From assembly GCA_002412965.1 (NCBI GenBank), contig DHWB01000004.1:62001-126000 (forward strand): a stretch of DNA of 64,000 nucleotides. Direction: 5' to 3'. A program made the translations under genes and the position numbers. This document shows, piece by piece, positions 1-7,761 of this stretch (the stretch's first letter is position 1; every line of letters begins with the position of its first letter). This DNA is from Desulfomicrobium sp. UBA5193 (GTDB lineage: Bacteria > Desulfobacterota > Desulfovibrionia > Desulfovibrionales > Desulfomicrobiaceae). The notes under the pieces are model-generated. The model worked only from the letters and a program-made list of their open reading frames with translations, searched no databases and was not told the origin of the DNA.

Positions 1-668
1 GCCGGGGGCGGAGAGTCGTCGGAGATGGCCCGGTGGTGGGCGTATACGGCAAGCTGGACATTTTTGGGGAATTTCCACAGCTTGAGCGCCTTGGCGCTCA
101 GGATCGGGTGGCTGACGCCGAAAATTTCATCCTCGATCTCTTGGGGTTGCCGCTCGCCTGCTTCCCAGAAGCGGGTCAGGGTCGTGAATTCGTTCGGCAT
201 GAGGGAAGCCATGACCACGTAGCCGATGTCGTGCAGCAGTCCGGCCAGATAGGTTCCATCCTGTTCTTCCGGAGTCATGGGAAAAAGGTGCGGGTAGAAT
301 TGGGAAAGTTTTTTGCACAACAGCGCCGTGCACAGGCTGTGCGTCCAGAACCTGCGTATGGAGAACGAAGGCGGAAAAGCGTTCTTGCGGACCGAGTCGG
401 CCAGGGTCAGGTAGTAGACGATGCCTTTGACCTCGTTTAATCCCAACCGGACCAACGCCTTTTGCGGAGAGTTGATTTCCTCCAGCCCTCTGTACATGGG
501 GGAATTGGAGATGGCCATGATCCGGGCGCAGAGAACCGGTTCGGCGCTCATGGCCTCGACGATTTCCTGCAATCGTGTATTTTGAGAGTTCAGGAGCTGC
601 CACAGCCGGATGACCATGGGTTTCAGGGGTGGAAGGTCCCGGTCGCTGAGTTTGTCCAGGTTGATCAT
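1..668 (-). CDS. HDOD domain protein (3' end beyond window)
   Basis: The gene reads leftwards from an ATG at 668 and is still open at base 1, giving 222 residues with no stop. The visible part is an HDOD domain, an HD-related fold found in bacterial signalling and regulatory proteins. It shows the sequence EPVLCARIMAISNSP near residue 50, a QKALVRLG stretch, and LLHDIGY with the His-Asp pair at about residues 146-147. Many HDOD domains lack catalytic metal ligands, so enzymatic activity cannot be assumed; proteins of this family usually act in signalling or motility control. The start is uncertain because no strong ribosome binding site precedes it. The gene is divergent from the metallo-beta-lactamase gene that follows. 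Confidence 0.8.
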   Translation of the reverse strand, partial: MINLDKLSDRDLPPLKPMVIRLWQLLNSQNTRLQEIVEAMSAEPVLCARIMAISNSPMYRGLEEINSPQKALVRLGLNEVKGIVYYLTLADSVRKNAFPPSFSIRRFWTHSLCTALLCKKLSQFYPHLFPMTPEEQDGTYLAGLLHDIGYVVMASLMPNEFTTLTRFWEAGERQPQEIEDEIFGVSHPILSAKALKLWKFPKNVQLAVYAHHRAISDDSPPP

Positions 669-817
669 GGGGACTCGTCTTGATTTGAAAAAAGGTTGTA
701 ACGTTGTCGCTGGCCCTGGTGTGCCCGCCATCAGTGAGCGCTAGCACAACCGATCGCATAAGGGCAATGGGTTGATCTTTTTCTTTGTCTATCCACTTGG
801 AATATAGGGAGATCTTT

Positions 818-2461
818 ATGAAGATTAGCTTTCTTGGAGCAGCGCGGACCGTGACCGGTTCCTGTTACGTACTGGAGTGCGAGCACGCACGTTTCGCCAT
901 CGATTGCGGCATGCATCAGGGCAACCGGGTCATCGAAATGCGCAACTGGGACGAAAACGACATGTATCGTCCCGGATCCCTGGATTTCATTTTGTTGACG
1001 CACGCGCACATCGACCACTCAGGACTCCTCCCCCGTCTTGTGGCGCAAGGGTTCAAGGGGCAAGTTTATACTACTTCGCCAACCAAGGATCTCCTCGGGA
1101 TCATGCTTGAGGACAGCGCCCGCATCCAGGAGACGGAAGCCCAGTGGCGCAGCACCAAGAAGCTGCGAGTCGGCGATCCGCCTGTGCAGCCACTGTATAC
1201 GGTCGAAGATGCCCAGAAATCGCTTCGCCAGCTCAAAACCGAGGACTACAACCAGGTTTTCGAGCCCGCCCCCGGCATTCGGGTGAAATTCAACGATGCC
1301 GGGCATATTTTGGGTTCGGCCTTCATCGAATTGTGGGTCAAGGAAGGCGACGAGGAGACCAAGCTGGTCTTTTCCGGTGACTTGGGACGGCCGAACCAGC
1401 TCTTGGTCCGCGATGCGCAGACAGTGGAAACGGCCGATTTTCTTTTTCTGGAATCCACCTACGGCAGCCGCAATCACAAGAACGAAACCCAGAGCCGCGA
1501 AGAGCTGGCCGAGGCGATCAAGTACAGCTACGAACGCGGAGAAAAAGTCATCATTCCGGCTTTTGCCGTGGAGCGCACCCAAGAGCTGCTCTACACGTTT
1601 CATCTTCTGCACAAGGAAGGGCGGCTTCCTGCAGACATGCCCGTCTATGTGGACAGCCCTCTGGCCATCAAGGCCACGGAGATATTCCGCCGCCATTGGG
1701 ACTACTACGACCAGCAGACCAAGGATCTGGTCAAGAACGGCGAGAATCCTCTGGACTTGCCCAATCTGCGCTTTACCCTGACGGCGGATGAGTCCCGCGC
1801 TATCAACGTGTCCCAGGGGCCGGCCATCGTCATCGCGGGCAGCGGCATGGCCAACGCCGGGCGCATCAAGCATCATCTGCGGCACAATATCTGGAAATCC
1901 GGAGCGTCGATCGTCTTTGTCGGCTTCCAGGCCGAAGGCACGCCGGGTCGGCGCATTGTCGACGGGGCCAAGACGATTCGGATTCTGGGCGAAGAGCTGA
2001 CGGTCAAGGCCAAGGTGTTCACCATCGGCGGTTTTTCAGGCCACGCCGGGCAGACGCAGATTCTGGATTGGCTGTCCCATTTCCGCAACCCCGAGGTGCA
2101 GGTCTATCTGGTCCACGGCGAGCATTCGGGACAAAAGATCCTGGCCGGGCTGATCCGGGAAAAATTCAAGCTGAACGTACACATCCCCGACTACCTGGAC
2201 GAATGCCTGCTCGAAAAGGGCGGCCGCTTCGAGCTCACCGCCCGTCCTTCCCTGGCCGCGCCGCGCATCGATTGGGAATACCTGCTGGAGGAAACCGCTG
2301 GGAAGCTTGCCCAGGTGCAGGAGCGGTTGGACTTCATCCAGCGCATGGGGATGACCAATCAGGTGGAAATTCGCGGCAGCCTGCTCGCCATTAACTCCCG
2401 CTTCACGTCCATTTTGTCGGAGCTCATGTTTGAGCAGAGGCAAAAGACCAAGCAGGAGTAA
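818..2461 (+). CDS. Metallo-beta-lactamase/beta-CASP ribonuclease-like protein
   Basis: This is a 547-residue member of the beta-CASP branch of metallo-beta-lactamases (COG1236, Ysh1/CPSF-like), zinc enzymes that cut or trim RNA. The metal-binding HAHIDH sits at residues 62-67. GHILGS, SGDLG and SGMANAGRI follow in family order, and GFSGHA and LVHGE near the C-terminus match the last metal-binding motifs. The length is typical. The ATG at 818 is chosen because GGGAG lies 7-11 bases upstream; an in-frame ATG at 785 lacks such a site. The rsmD start follows after 3 bases, so the two are probably co-transcribed. The exact RNA substrate cannot be read from sequence. Confidence 0.9.
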   Translation: MKISFLGAARTVTGSCYVLECEHARFAIDCGMHQGNRVIEMRNWDENDMYRPGSLDFILLTHAHIDHSGLLPRLVAQGFKGQVYTTSPTKDLLGIMLEDSARIQETEAQWRSTKKLRVGDPPVQPLYTVEDAQKSLRQLKTEDYNQVFEPAPGIRVKFNDAGHILGSAFIELWVKEGDEETKLVFSGDLGRPNQLLVRDAQTVETADFLFLESTYGSRNHKNETQSREELAEAIKYSYERGEKVIIPAFAVERTQELLYTFHLLHKEGRLPADMPVYVDSPLAIKATEIFRRHWDYYDQQTKDLVKNGENPLDLPNLRFTLTADESRAINVSQGPAIVIAGSGMANAGRIKHHLRHNIWKSGASIVFVGFQAEGTPGRRIVDGAKTIRILGEELTVKAKVFTIGGFSGHAGQTQILDWLSHFRNPEVQVYLVHGEHSGQKILAGLIREKFKLNVHIPDYLDECLLEKGGRFELTARPSLAAPRIDWEYLLEETAGKLAQVQERLDFIQRMGMTNQVEIRGSLLAINSRFTSILSELMFEQRQKTKQE

Positions 2462-2464
2462 GGC

Positions 2465-3025
2465 GTGCGCATCATCGCCGGGGAGTATCGAGGCAGGCGC
2501 GTCCGCACCACAGAAGGGCCGGGATACCGGCCCGCCACGGGAAAGGTGCGCGAGTCCCTCTTCTCCATGCTCGAATCCCAGGGCCTGGAGTGGGACCAGA
2601 CGCGGGTGGCGGACATCTTCGCGGGCAGCGGCTCGCTTGGGATGGAAGCCTTGAGCCGGGGCGCCCGGGACGCGGTCTTTGTGGAAAAGGCCGCCCCGGC
2701 GGCGGCGCTCATCCGCACCAATCTGGAAGAGCTTGGGGTCGAGCGGCAGCGGTGGAATCTGGTCAAGGGGGACGCCTTGCGCTGGCTCGGGACCGTGTCC
2801 GTCGGTCCGTTCGGGCTGGTCTTCATCGACCCGCCCTATGGCAAGGACCTGTTTTTGCCCGCGCTGCGGCTGCTGATGGAGCGTGGCGGGCTGGCGACGG
2901 ACGGGATCCTGTGCGCCGAGGTGGAGGCGGGGCTGGCATTTCAAAATCCGCCGCATCAGGATTTGACTCTTCTTCGCGACAAACTTTACGGGCAGACGAG
3001 GATTTGCATATGGCGCAGAAACTAG
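2465..3025 (+). CDS. rsmD: 16S rRNA (guanine966-N2)-methyltransferase RsmD
   Basis: A 186-residue class I methyltransferase predicted to methylate G966 of 16S rRNA during 30S assembly, using S-adenosylmethionine. It opens with the RsmD signature MRIIAGEYRGR. The SAM-binding motif DIFAGSGSLG is near residue 50 and the catalytic DPPYG near residue 122. Translation starts at a GTG 3 bases after the upstream stop, with the previous gene's AGGAG in range. The last 16 bases overlap coaD. The rsmD-coaD pairing is widespread in bacteria and supports both calls. Confidence 0.95.
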   Translation: MRIIAGEYRGRRVRTTEGPGYRPATGKVRESLFSMLESQGLEWDQTRVADIFAGSGSLGMEALSRGARDAVFVEKAAPAAALIRTNLEELGVERQRWNLVKGDALRWLGTVSVGPFGLVFIDPPYGKDLFLPALRLLMERGGLATDGILCAEVEAGLAFQNPPHQDLTLLRDKLYGQTRICIWRRN

Positions 3026-3552
3026 AGCGGGTGGCCATCTATCCGGGCAGCTTCGACCCCTTCACCAACGGGCATTTGAGTCTGGTGCGGCGGGGCCTGG
3101 AAGTTTTCGACAAGGTCATCGTGGCCGTGGCCAGGGATTCGGGCAAGAAGCCTCTCTTTACCCTGGACGAGCGGGTACACATGATCCGCGAGGTTTTCCG
3201 GGGACAGCACCGGGTCGAGGTGGAAGGTTTTTCCGGGCTTCTGGTCGATTATGTGCCAAGCAAGGGTGCCAACACCATTCTGCGCGGACTCCGGGCCGTC
3301 TCGGATTTCGAATACGAATTCCAGATGGCTCTCATGAACCGCAAGCTCAAGCCCAGCATCCACACCGTCTTCATGATGACGGACTATCGCTGGCTGTACA
3401 TCAGCTCGACCATCATCAAGGATGTGGCGCGGCTCGGAGGGGTCATCGAAGGCCTGGTGCCCGATTCCATCCTGGCCCACATCGCTGAGCGCATGGAGGA
3501 AGTGCGGGCCGCCAAGGCCTTGTCTGCACCGGAAGGACCGGAACAGGCATGA
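3010..3552 (+). CDS. coaD: Phosphopantetheine adenylyltransferase CoaD
   Basis: A 180-residue cytoplasmic nucleotidyltransferase that transfers AMP from ATP to 4'-phosphopantetheine, the penultimate step of coenzyme A synthesis. YPGSFDPFTNGH near residues 10-21 contains the T/N-x-GH nucleotide-binding motif, and ISSTIIK near residue 130 is the second ATP-contacting motif. The family is typically about 160 residues; the surplus is a C-terminal tail after the last helix. The ATG at 3010 lies inside rsmD, a 16-base overlap, and the stop overlaps the miaA start as ATGA, so translation of the three genes is probably coupled. Confidence 0.95.
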   Translation: MAQKLERVAIYPGSFDPFTNGHLSLVRRGLEVFDKVIVAVARDSGKKPLFTLDERVHMIREVFRGQHRVEVEGFSGLLVDYVPSKGANTILRGLRAVSDFEYEFQMALMNRKLKPSIHTVFMMTDYRWLYISSTIIKDVARLGGVIEGLVPDSILAHIAERMEEVRAAKALSAPEGPEQA

Positions 3553-4466
3553 CGGAGCTCTGTCTTGTCTGTCTGGTCGGAGCTACGGGCACGGGCAAGA
3601 CCGCCGCAGCCCTGGCTCTGGCTTCCGCCCTTGGCGGCGGGGTCGTCAATTTCGATTCGCGGCAGGTCTATGCCGGGCTTGGCGTGGTCACGGCCCAGCC
3701 AACGGCGCAGGAGCGTGCCGTGTGCCCGCATGCCCTGTACGGCTATCTCCCCGTGGACATCCCGGTCAAAGCCGGAGCCTTCGCCGTGGAGATTCTGGCC
3801 CAGGCCCGGATGTACCGGGATCAGGGCCTTGTTCCCATCCTGGTCGGCGGGACGGGCCTCTACCTGAAGAGTCTGGTTGATGGTCTGGCGCCCATTCCGG
3901 ACATCGATCCGGGTGTTCGCGAGGCCGTGATCGCCGAGTGTCGGGCTGTGGGGTCGCAGGTCCTGCATGCCCGGCTGCAGCTTCTTGACCCCGAGTACGC
4001 GGCCAAAATCCATCCTAACGATCCCCAACGCGTTTGTCGCGCCCTGGAAGTCTGCACCGCCACGGGTCGGACCCTGACCTGGTGGCATGGCCAGACTCGC
4101 CGGCCCGCCGAACTTCGGGTACTCAAGATCGGGCTGGAGTCAGATCTGGCTGCTTTGACCCCCCGTCTGGCCCGGCGCATCGAGCTGATGCTCGATGCCG
4201 GAGCGCAGGAGGAAGTGCGTCTGGCCTTTGAAGCGTGTCCGGACCGGAATGCCCCCGGATTTTCTGGCATCGGTTGCCCGGAGCTTCTGTCCGTTCTGCT
4301 GGATGGAGTGAGCCTGGCCCGGGCCAGGCAGGACTGGCTGCGCAGCACGCGCGCCTACGCTAAGCGCCAGCTGACCTGGTTTCAGAAGGACACGGAAATT
4401 TTATGGCATGCCCCGGAAGATCTGGCGGGCATCGTGAAAACGGCTCAGACATTTCTGGAGTCGTAG
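3549..4466 (+). CDS. miaA: tRNA dimethylallyltransferase MiaA
   Basis: A 305-residue prenyltransferase that adds a dimethylallyl group to adenosine 37 of tRNAs reading codons that begin with U, the first step toward ms2i6A. The P-loop GATGTGKT is at residues 11-18, followed by FDSRQVY (the conserved Asp and Gln region) and VGGTGLYLKSL. The C-terminal IGCPELLSVL and RSTRAYAKRQLTWF motifs are characteristic. Its start overlaps the coaD stop by 4 bases. Full length for the family. Confidence 0.96.
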   Translation: MTELCLVCLVGATGTGKTAAALALASALGGGVVNFDSRQVYAGLGVVTAQPTAQERAVCPHALYGYLPVDIPVKAGAFAVEILAQARMYRDQGLVPILVGGTGLYLKSLVDGLAPIPDIDPGVREAVIAECRAVGSQVLHARLQLLDPEYAAKIHPNDPQRVCRALEVCTATGRTLTWWHGQTRRPAELRVLKIGLESDLAALTPRLARRIELMLDAGAQEEVRLAFEACPDRNAPGFSGIGCPELLSVLLDGVSLARARQDWLRSTRAYAKRQLTWFQKDTEILWHAPEDLAGIVKTAQTFLES

Positions 4467-4522
4467 TCGCCGGTTGCGACTCGGGATTGCCCGCGCTAGA
4501 GTCGATGCGAAAGGAGATTTTC

Positions 4523-5416
4523 ATGCAAAGAAGCGTGTTTTGCCTGTGGCTGATACTATTCTGCTGGGTTACGCCGGTCATGGCGGACCAGCGGGTGGTC
4601 GTTCCTGTCGATGGCGGGGAAGGCCAGCCCTCAGCCCTGGACAGGGGCTTTGACGCGGCCCTGGCTCAGGAGGTTCAGGTTCTGGTCGGCACTCCCTTGG
4701 CTCCATCGCGCCTGAAGGCGGTCATGAGCGTGCTGGGCACGGAGCGCAATGCCTTGATCCGCGGCTACAGCGAGGTCGCGGGAGGGAGCGCCAATGCAAC
4801 TGCGACGGATGCCAATGCCACAAGCGGCGCCTCCCTTGTCCTGGATGTGCGCATTCACGCCGAAGGGCTCAAGACCAGGCTGCGCGAGCTTGGGGTCATG
4901 TTCACGGCGGCGGCTCCTTTGCCGTACGTGCTGGAACTCTCAGGAGTCGAGCCGTCGCGCACCAAGCGGCTCGGGGCATTGCAGGAATTGTCCGGCCTGA
5001 AGCCCTTGCCTGTGGGCGCGGCGGATGTACCGGTGCTCAAACTGTCGCAAATGGGGGCCTGGACCGGCGTGCTGTCTCTGGGTGAATGGAATGCCACCCA
5101 TTCGGCCAAGACCCTGGACGAGGTCTGGCTAGCAGTGTGGAAGAGCTATTTTTCCCGGCCCGGAATCCTGGCCAAGGGGGAGTCGGGACTGCTGGTTCGC
5201 GTTTCCGGGTGGCTGTCGAGCATGGGGCCCATGGAATTCGACCGGCTCATGGATTCCTGGAGCGATGAGATTCAGCACAAGACCCTGGTCGGGGTCGAGA
5301 TGGATGGCCCCGGCATGGTCGGGGTCTGGCGGGTGCAGACCAGATCGAGGGATGCCCTGGCCCGGCGTCTCGGGGATGCCGCCAAGGCCCAGGGGTTGAC
5401 CCTGGAGATCCGTTAG
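4523..5416 (+). CDS. Exported protein of unknown function (DUF2066-like)
   Basis: A 297-residue protein with a clear Sec signal peptide (positive start, hydrophobic stretch, cleavage likely after VMA near residue 21). The mature part resembles the DUF2066 group: an early VVVPV strand, a repeated set of short beta/alpha units, and a C-terminal region with MGPMEFDRLMDSW. That family link is by eye and tentative. AAGGAGA at 4511-4517 fixes the ATG at 4523. It follows miaA by about 55 bases and could be its last co-transcribed gene. The stop codon TAG lies at the very edge of a long palindromic repeat, whose first base is the last base of this gene. Confidence 0.75.
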   Translation: MQRSVFCLWLILFCWVTPVMADQRVVVPVDGGEGQPSALDRGFDAALAQEVQVLVGTPLAPSRLKAVMSVLGTERNALIRGYSEVAGGSANATATDANATSGASLVLDVRIHAEGLKTRLRELGVMFTAAAPLPYVLELSGVEPSRTKRLGALQELSGLKPLPVGAADVPVLKLSQMGAWTGVLSLGEWNATHSAKTLDEVWLAVWKSYFSRPGILAKGESGLLVRVSGWLSSMGPMEFDRLMDSWSDEIQHKTLVGVEMDGPGMVGVWRVQTRSRDALARRLGDAAKAQGLTLEIR

Positions 5417-5571
5417 CAGGCCGCCCCAAAACGGCGATCTGCTGCGTCAGCGGAAAAATCCAGACCGCTTATGTATGCGAAAGTACACTGCGCGTCCTGG
5501 ATTTTTTCGCTTCCTTGCATCTCACCATTTTTGAACGGCCTGCGAATTTTTGATTTTTCAACAGGCAGTTA
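5416..5571. repeat. Long imperfect palindromic repeat, copy 1
   Basis: The stretch 5416-5543 folds back on itself. It begins GCAGGCCG and ends CGGCCTGC, and the inner arms AAAATCCAG and CTGGATTTT flank a loop of about 30 bases. A second copy with the same order of blocks lies at 48908-49060. Similarity continues past the palindrome into a shared tail (ATTTTTGATTTTTCAACAGGCAGTTAG here). The element lies between a convergent gene pair. It has no coding capacity. It could be a non-autonomous mobile repeat, a terminator or an RNA-processing site; which one cannot be decided from two copies. Confidence 0.8.
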
Positions 5572-5587
5572 GTCTGGTTTGGAAAAG

Positions 5588-5614
5588 AAAAATCCCGGTC
5601 ATGCCGGGATTTTT
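5588..5614 (-). terminator. Rho-independent terminator of tatA
   Basis: AAAAATCCCGG and CCGGGATTTTT form an 11-base stem around a short TCATG loop. Read on the minus strand the stem ends in T-rich sequence (ATTTTTCTTTT), and it lies about 20 bases past the tatA stop. It is nearly symmetrical and may also stop transcripts arriving from the + strand. Confidence 0.85.
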
Positions 5615-5633
5615 CTCAGTGAAAACAAAGAAT

Positions 5634-5831
5634 TTATTCTTTTTTGTCGGACGTGTCCTTGGATTCGGATTTGGGAGTGACATCGATTTCTTCGGGCTCA
5701 CCGGTGGCTTTCTTGAAATTTTTGATGGCTCGACCCATACCTGAACCGATTTCAGGCAACTTGTTGGCGCCAAAAATGATCAGGACGATGACCAGGATAA
5801 TGAGAAGCTCAGGGATACCAATGCCAAACAT
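5634..5831 (-). CDS. tatA: Twin-arginine translocase subunit TatA/E
   Basis: A 65-residue membrane protein that polymerises to form the pore of the twin-arginine pathway for folded proteins. It has the family layout: a short periplasmic start with IGIPELLIIL, one membrane helix, the FGANKLPEIGSGMGRAIKNFKKA hinge and amphipathic helix, and a charged tail ending in SDKKE. AGGAGG precedes the ATG. TatB and TatC are not adjacent, which is common in this lineage. A hairpin terminator follows the stop. Confidence 0.95.
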   Translation of the reverse strand: MFGIGIPELLIILVIVLIIFGANKLPEIGSGMGRAIKNFKKATGEPEEIDVTPKSESKDTSDKKE

Positions 5832-5988
5832 GTATGCCTCCTCGGGAATGATTGGGCCTCATATACACATAGCCCTCCGGGCAGGTCAACTCCTCCCTGA
5901 ATAAGAAAAACCTTGGTTTCCGGAGGGATGGAATGTATTCAGTAAATAGGCATGCCTCGTTCTCGCGCAGCCCTCTTCGCTGCGTTTC

Positions 5989-6366
5989 GTGGTTGGCGTG
6001 AACCCGGTTCTGTGCATGCCGGGGGATGCCTGCCGGTACTGGGCCGCCGGGCGATGTCTGTACGAGGAGTGCGCCAATCCGGGGCTGCGGGTGGAATTCA
6101 TGTGTTCGGTGCTGCGCTTCCTTGAAGACAGGTTTGATGAGTTTGTCGTGCGGGGGGACGTCTTGGGACTTTCGGCCGACGAGGCCGGGCGCATCTGGGA
6201 GCAACGAATGGCCGCGTCCTTGAACATCGGCTGGGACTGCGCACAATTCACCCCCGTGCAGGACAGCCCCGAGGATGTGCTCTGCCTGCATTTTCTGGAG
6301 GGCGTGTGCGTGCTGCGATTGCCCCCCTGCTGCGGCCGCTGCCGCAGGTATGTGCTCGATCGGTAA
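5989..6366 (+). CDS. Cysteine-rich protein of unknown function
   Basis: A 125-residue protein with no family I can name. It contains about fourteen cysteines. The N-terminal set has the pattern Cx5Cx6Cx4C within the first 30 residues (CMPGDACRYWAAGRCLYEEC), and a cysteine cluster CCGRC lies near the C-terminus. This suggests metal or iron-sulfur binding, which is an inference. The start is a GTG at 5989; a second GTG at 5998 (MNPVLCMPG) is equally possible. The next gene starts 25 bases downstream, so the two probably form an operon. Confidence 0.6.
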   Translation: MVGVNPVLCMPGDACRYWAAGRCLYEECANPGLRVEFMCSVLRFLEDRFDEFVVRGDVLGLSADEAGRIWEQRMAASLNIGWDCAQFTPVQDSPEDVLCLHFLEGVCVLRLPPCCGRCRRYVLDR

Positions 6367-6391
6367 TTTGTGCATCTTAAGGAGACGAGGA

Positions 6392-7150
6392 ATGAGCGAT
6401 ATGGTGCTGCATTTTCCCTGGCTGCATCCGAAATTGGGTCATGGCCCCCTTCCGGAAGGTGTTGTTTTTTTTGATCCGGGCGTGGATCTGATCACGGACT
6501 CCCCCAGATGGAGGTCCGAGGACTTGCCGTGCTCGGCCGCCGAAATCCGGGCCTTGATCCGGAGTTTCATGGAATTCGGAGAACGTTTTCCCCGCTCCTC
6601 GGACATGAAGGCCTATCAGGCCGCTGGCCTGGACAATTTTTATACGGACACGACCATGGACATCAAATCGCAGCTGACGGGCAGACGCGTGGAGCCTGAG
6701 GTCGCCGACCCCAGACGTCAGGCTCAGATCCTTTTGGCCATGGCCCTGTCCCGCGAAGGGCAGTTCGTGGAGATGCACGAGCAGGAGGCCCGCCTTGAGG
6801 CCGCCCGCAGCGGTTTTGCCGAGGCGCTGGGCCTCGACGACGAGGAGGACTTCGCGGACGTCTCCGTCACGGATGAAGCCCTCTTTCCCCGCGCCTGCGT
6901 GGACTTGCCCTGGAAGGGCCTGCTGTCTTCCCTGCTGCTATTCTTGCCTGCGGGCGCAAAACTTTTCGTTTCCGACGAGGACGTGGTGCGCGAGCTTGTG
7001 TCTTTGGACCTTGCTTTCACTCCTTGCGCCCAGAATCCGGACGGGTTGACCTGCTGCGCGCTCGATGCCGACGGACTGGAGCGTCTCTGCGGCATCCGGA
7101 TTGATCTGCCCGCACCCCTGACGGTCATGGCCCGTCCCTTGAACCCTTAA
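6392..7150 (+). CDS. Conserved hypothetical protein
   Basis: A 252-residue soluble protein with no recognised domain, signal peptide or membrane segment. It is rich in acidic residues in the middle (LGLDDEEDFADVSV). It has a helical central part around residues 100-150 and a C-terminal part with LPAGAKLFVSDEDVVRELV. AAGGAGA at 6379-6385 fixes the ATG at 6392. It lies between the cysteine-rich gene and a XRE-cupin regulator on the same strand with gaps under 30 bases, so all three are likely expressed together. A role linked to its neighbours is only a guess. Confidence 0.65.
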   Translation: MSDMVLHFPWLHPKLGHGPLPEGVVFFDPGVDLITDSPRWRSEDLPCSAAEIRALIRSFMEFGERFPRSSDMKAYQAAGLDNFYTDTTMDIKSQLTGRRVEPEVADPRRQAQILLAMALSREGQFVEMHEQEARLEAARSGFAEALGLDDEEDFADVSVTDEALFPRACVDLPWKGLLSSLLLFLPAGAKLFVSDEDVVRELVSLDLAFTPCAQNPDGLTCCALDADGLERLCGIRIDLPAPLTVMARPLNP

Positions 7151-7166
7151 CCAGCGAGAACGGTGT

Positions 7167-7736
7167 ATGAGCAATGAGCAACTCGGCAAGCGTATCAAAC
7201 GTTTCCGGGAAATGAACGAGACCAGTCTGGAAGACCTGGCCCAGCGTACGGGTTTGGGGCTTGAGTTCCTCAAATCCCTGGAAGACGATTCCGTGTATCC
7301 GTCTCTGGGGCCGCTGCTCAAGGTCGCCCGGGGACTGGGCGTGCGCCTGGGCACTTTTTTGGACGACGAGTTGGGTCACGATCCTCTCATCGTTCGTCTT
7401 GGGGAACGGGATGAGGGCCTGAGCATGCTCGGGGGCAAGGGCTGTTCCGTGGACATGAAATTTTATTCGCTTGGCAAGGGCAAGACCGATCGGCACATGG
7501 AGCCCTTTTTTGTGGACCTCATGCCCGGCGCATGCGGGGAGCGGAAGCTTTCCAGCCATGAGGGCGAGGAATTCATCGTCGTGCACGAGGGAGCCATCGA
7601 GGTCACCTACGGCAGCGACGTACTGACCCTGGCCAAGGGCGATTCCATTTATCTCAATTCCATAGTTCCGCACCATGTGGCGTGCAGCGGGAATGTCCCG
7701 GCGTCCATTTATGCGGTGCTTTATTTCCCGGAATAG
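7167..7736 (+). CDS. XRE-family regulator with C-terminal cupin domain
   Basis: A 189-residue transcription factor. Residues 4-65 form a helix-turn-helix of the XRE/HTH_3 type (GKRIKRFREMNETSLEDLAQRTGL). Residues about 105-185 form a cupin beta-barrel (SHEGEEFIVVHEGAIEV, then GDSIYLNSIVPHHV). Such cupins usually sense a small molecule or metal. The acyl-CoA ligase gene begins 25 bases downstream. This pairing suggests the regulator responds to a metabolite of that ligase, which is inference. No operator is evident in the short upstream gap. Confidence 0.9.
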   Translation: MSNEQLGKRIKRFREMNETSLEDLAQRTGLGLEFLKSLEDDSVYPSLGPLLKVARGLGVRLGTFLDDELGHDPLIVRLGERDEGLSMLGGKGCSVDMKFYSLGKGKTDRHMEPFFVDLMPGACGERKLSSHEGEEFIVVHEGAIEVTYGSDVLTLAKGDSIYLNSIVPHHVACSGNVPASIYAVLYFPE

Positions 7737-7761
7737 TCCGGTGCCATCCAAAGGGGGAGTC

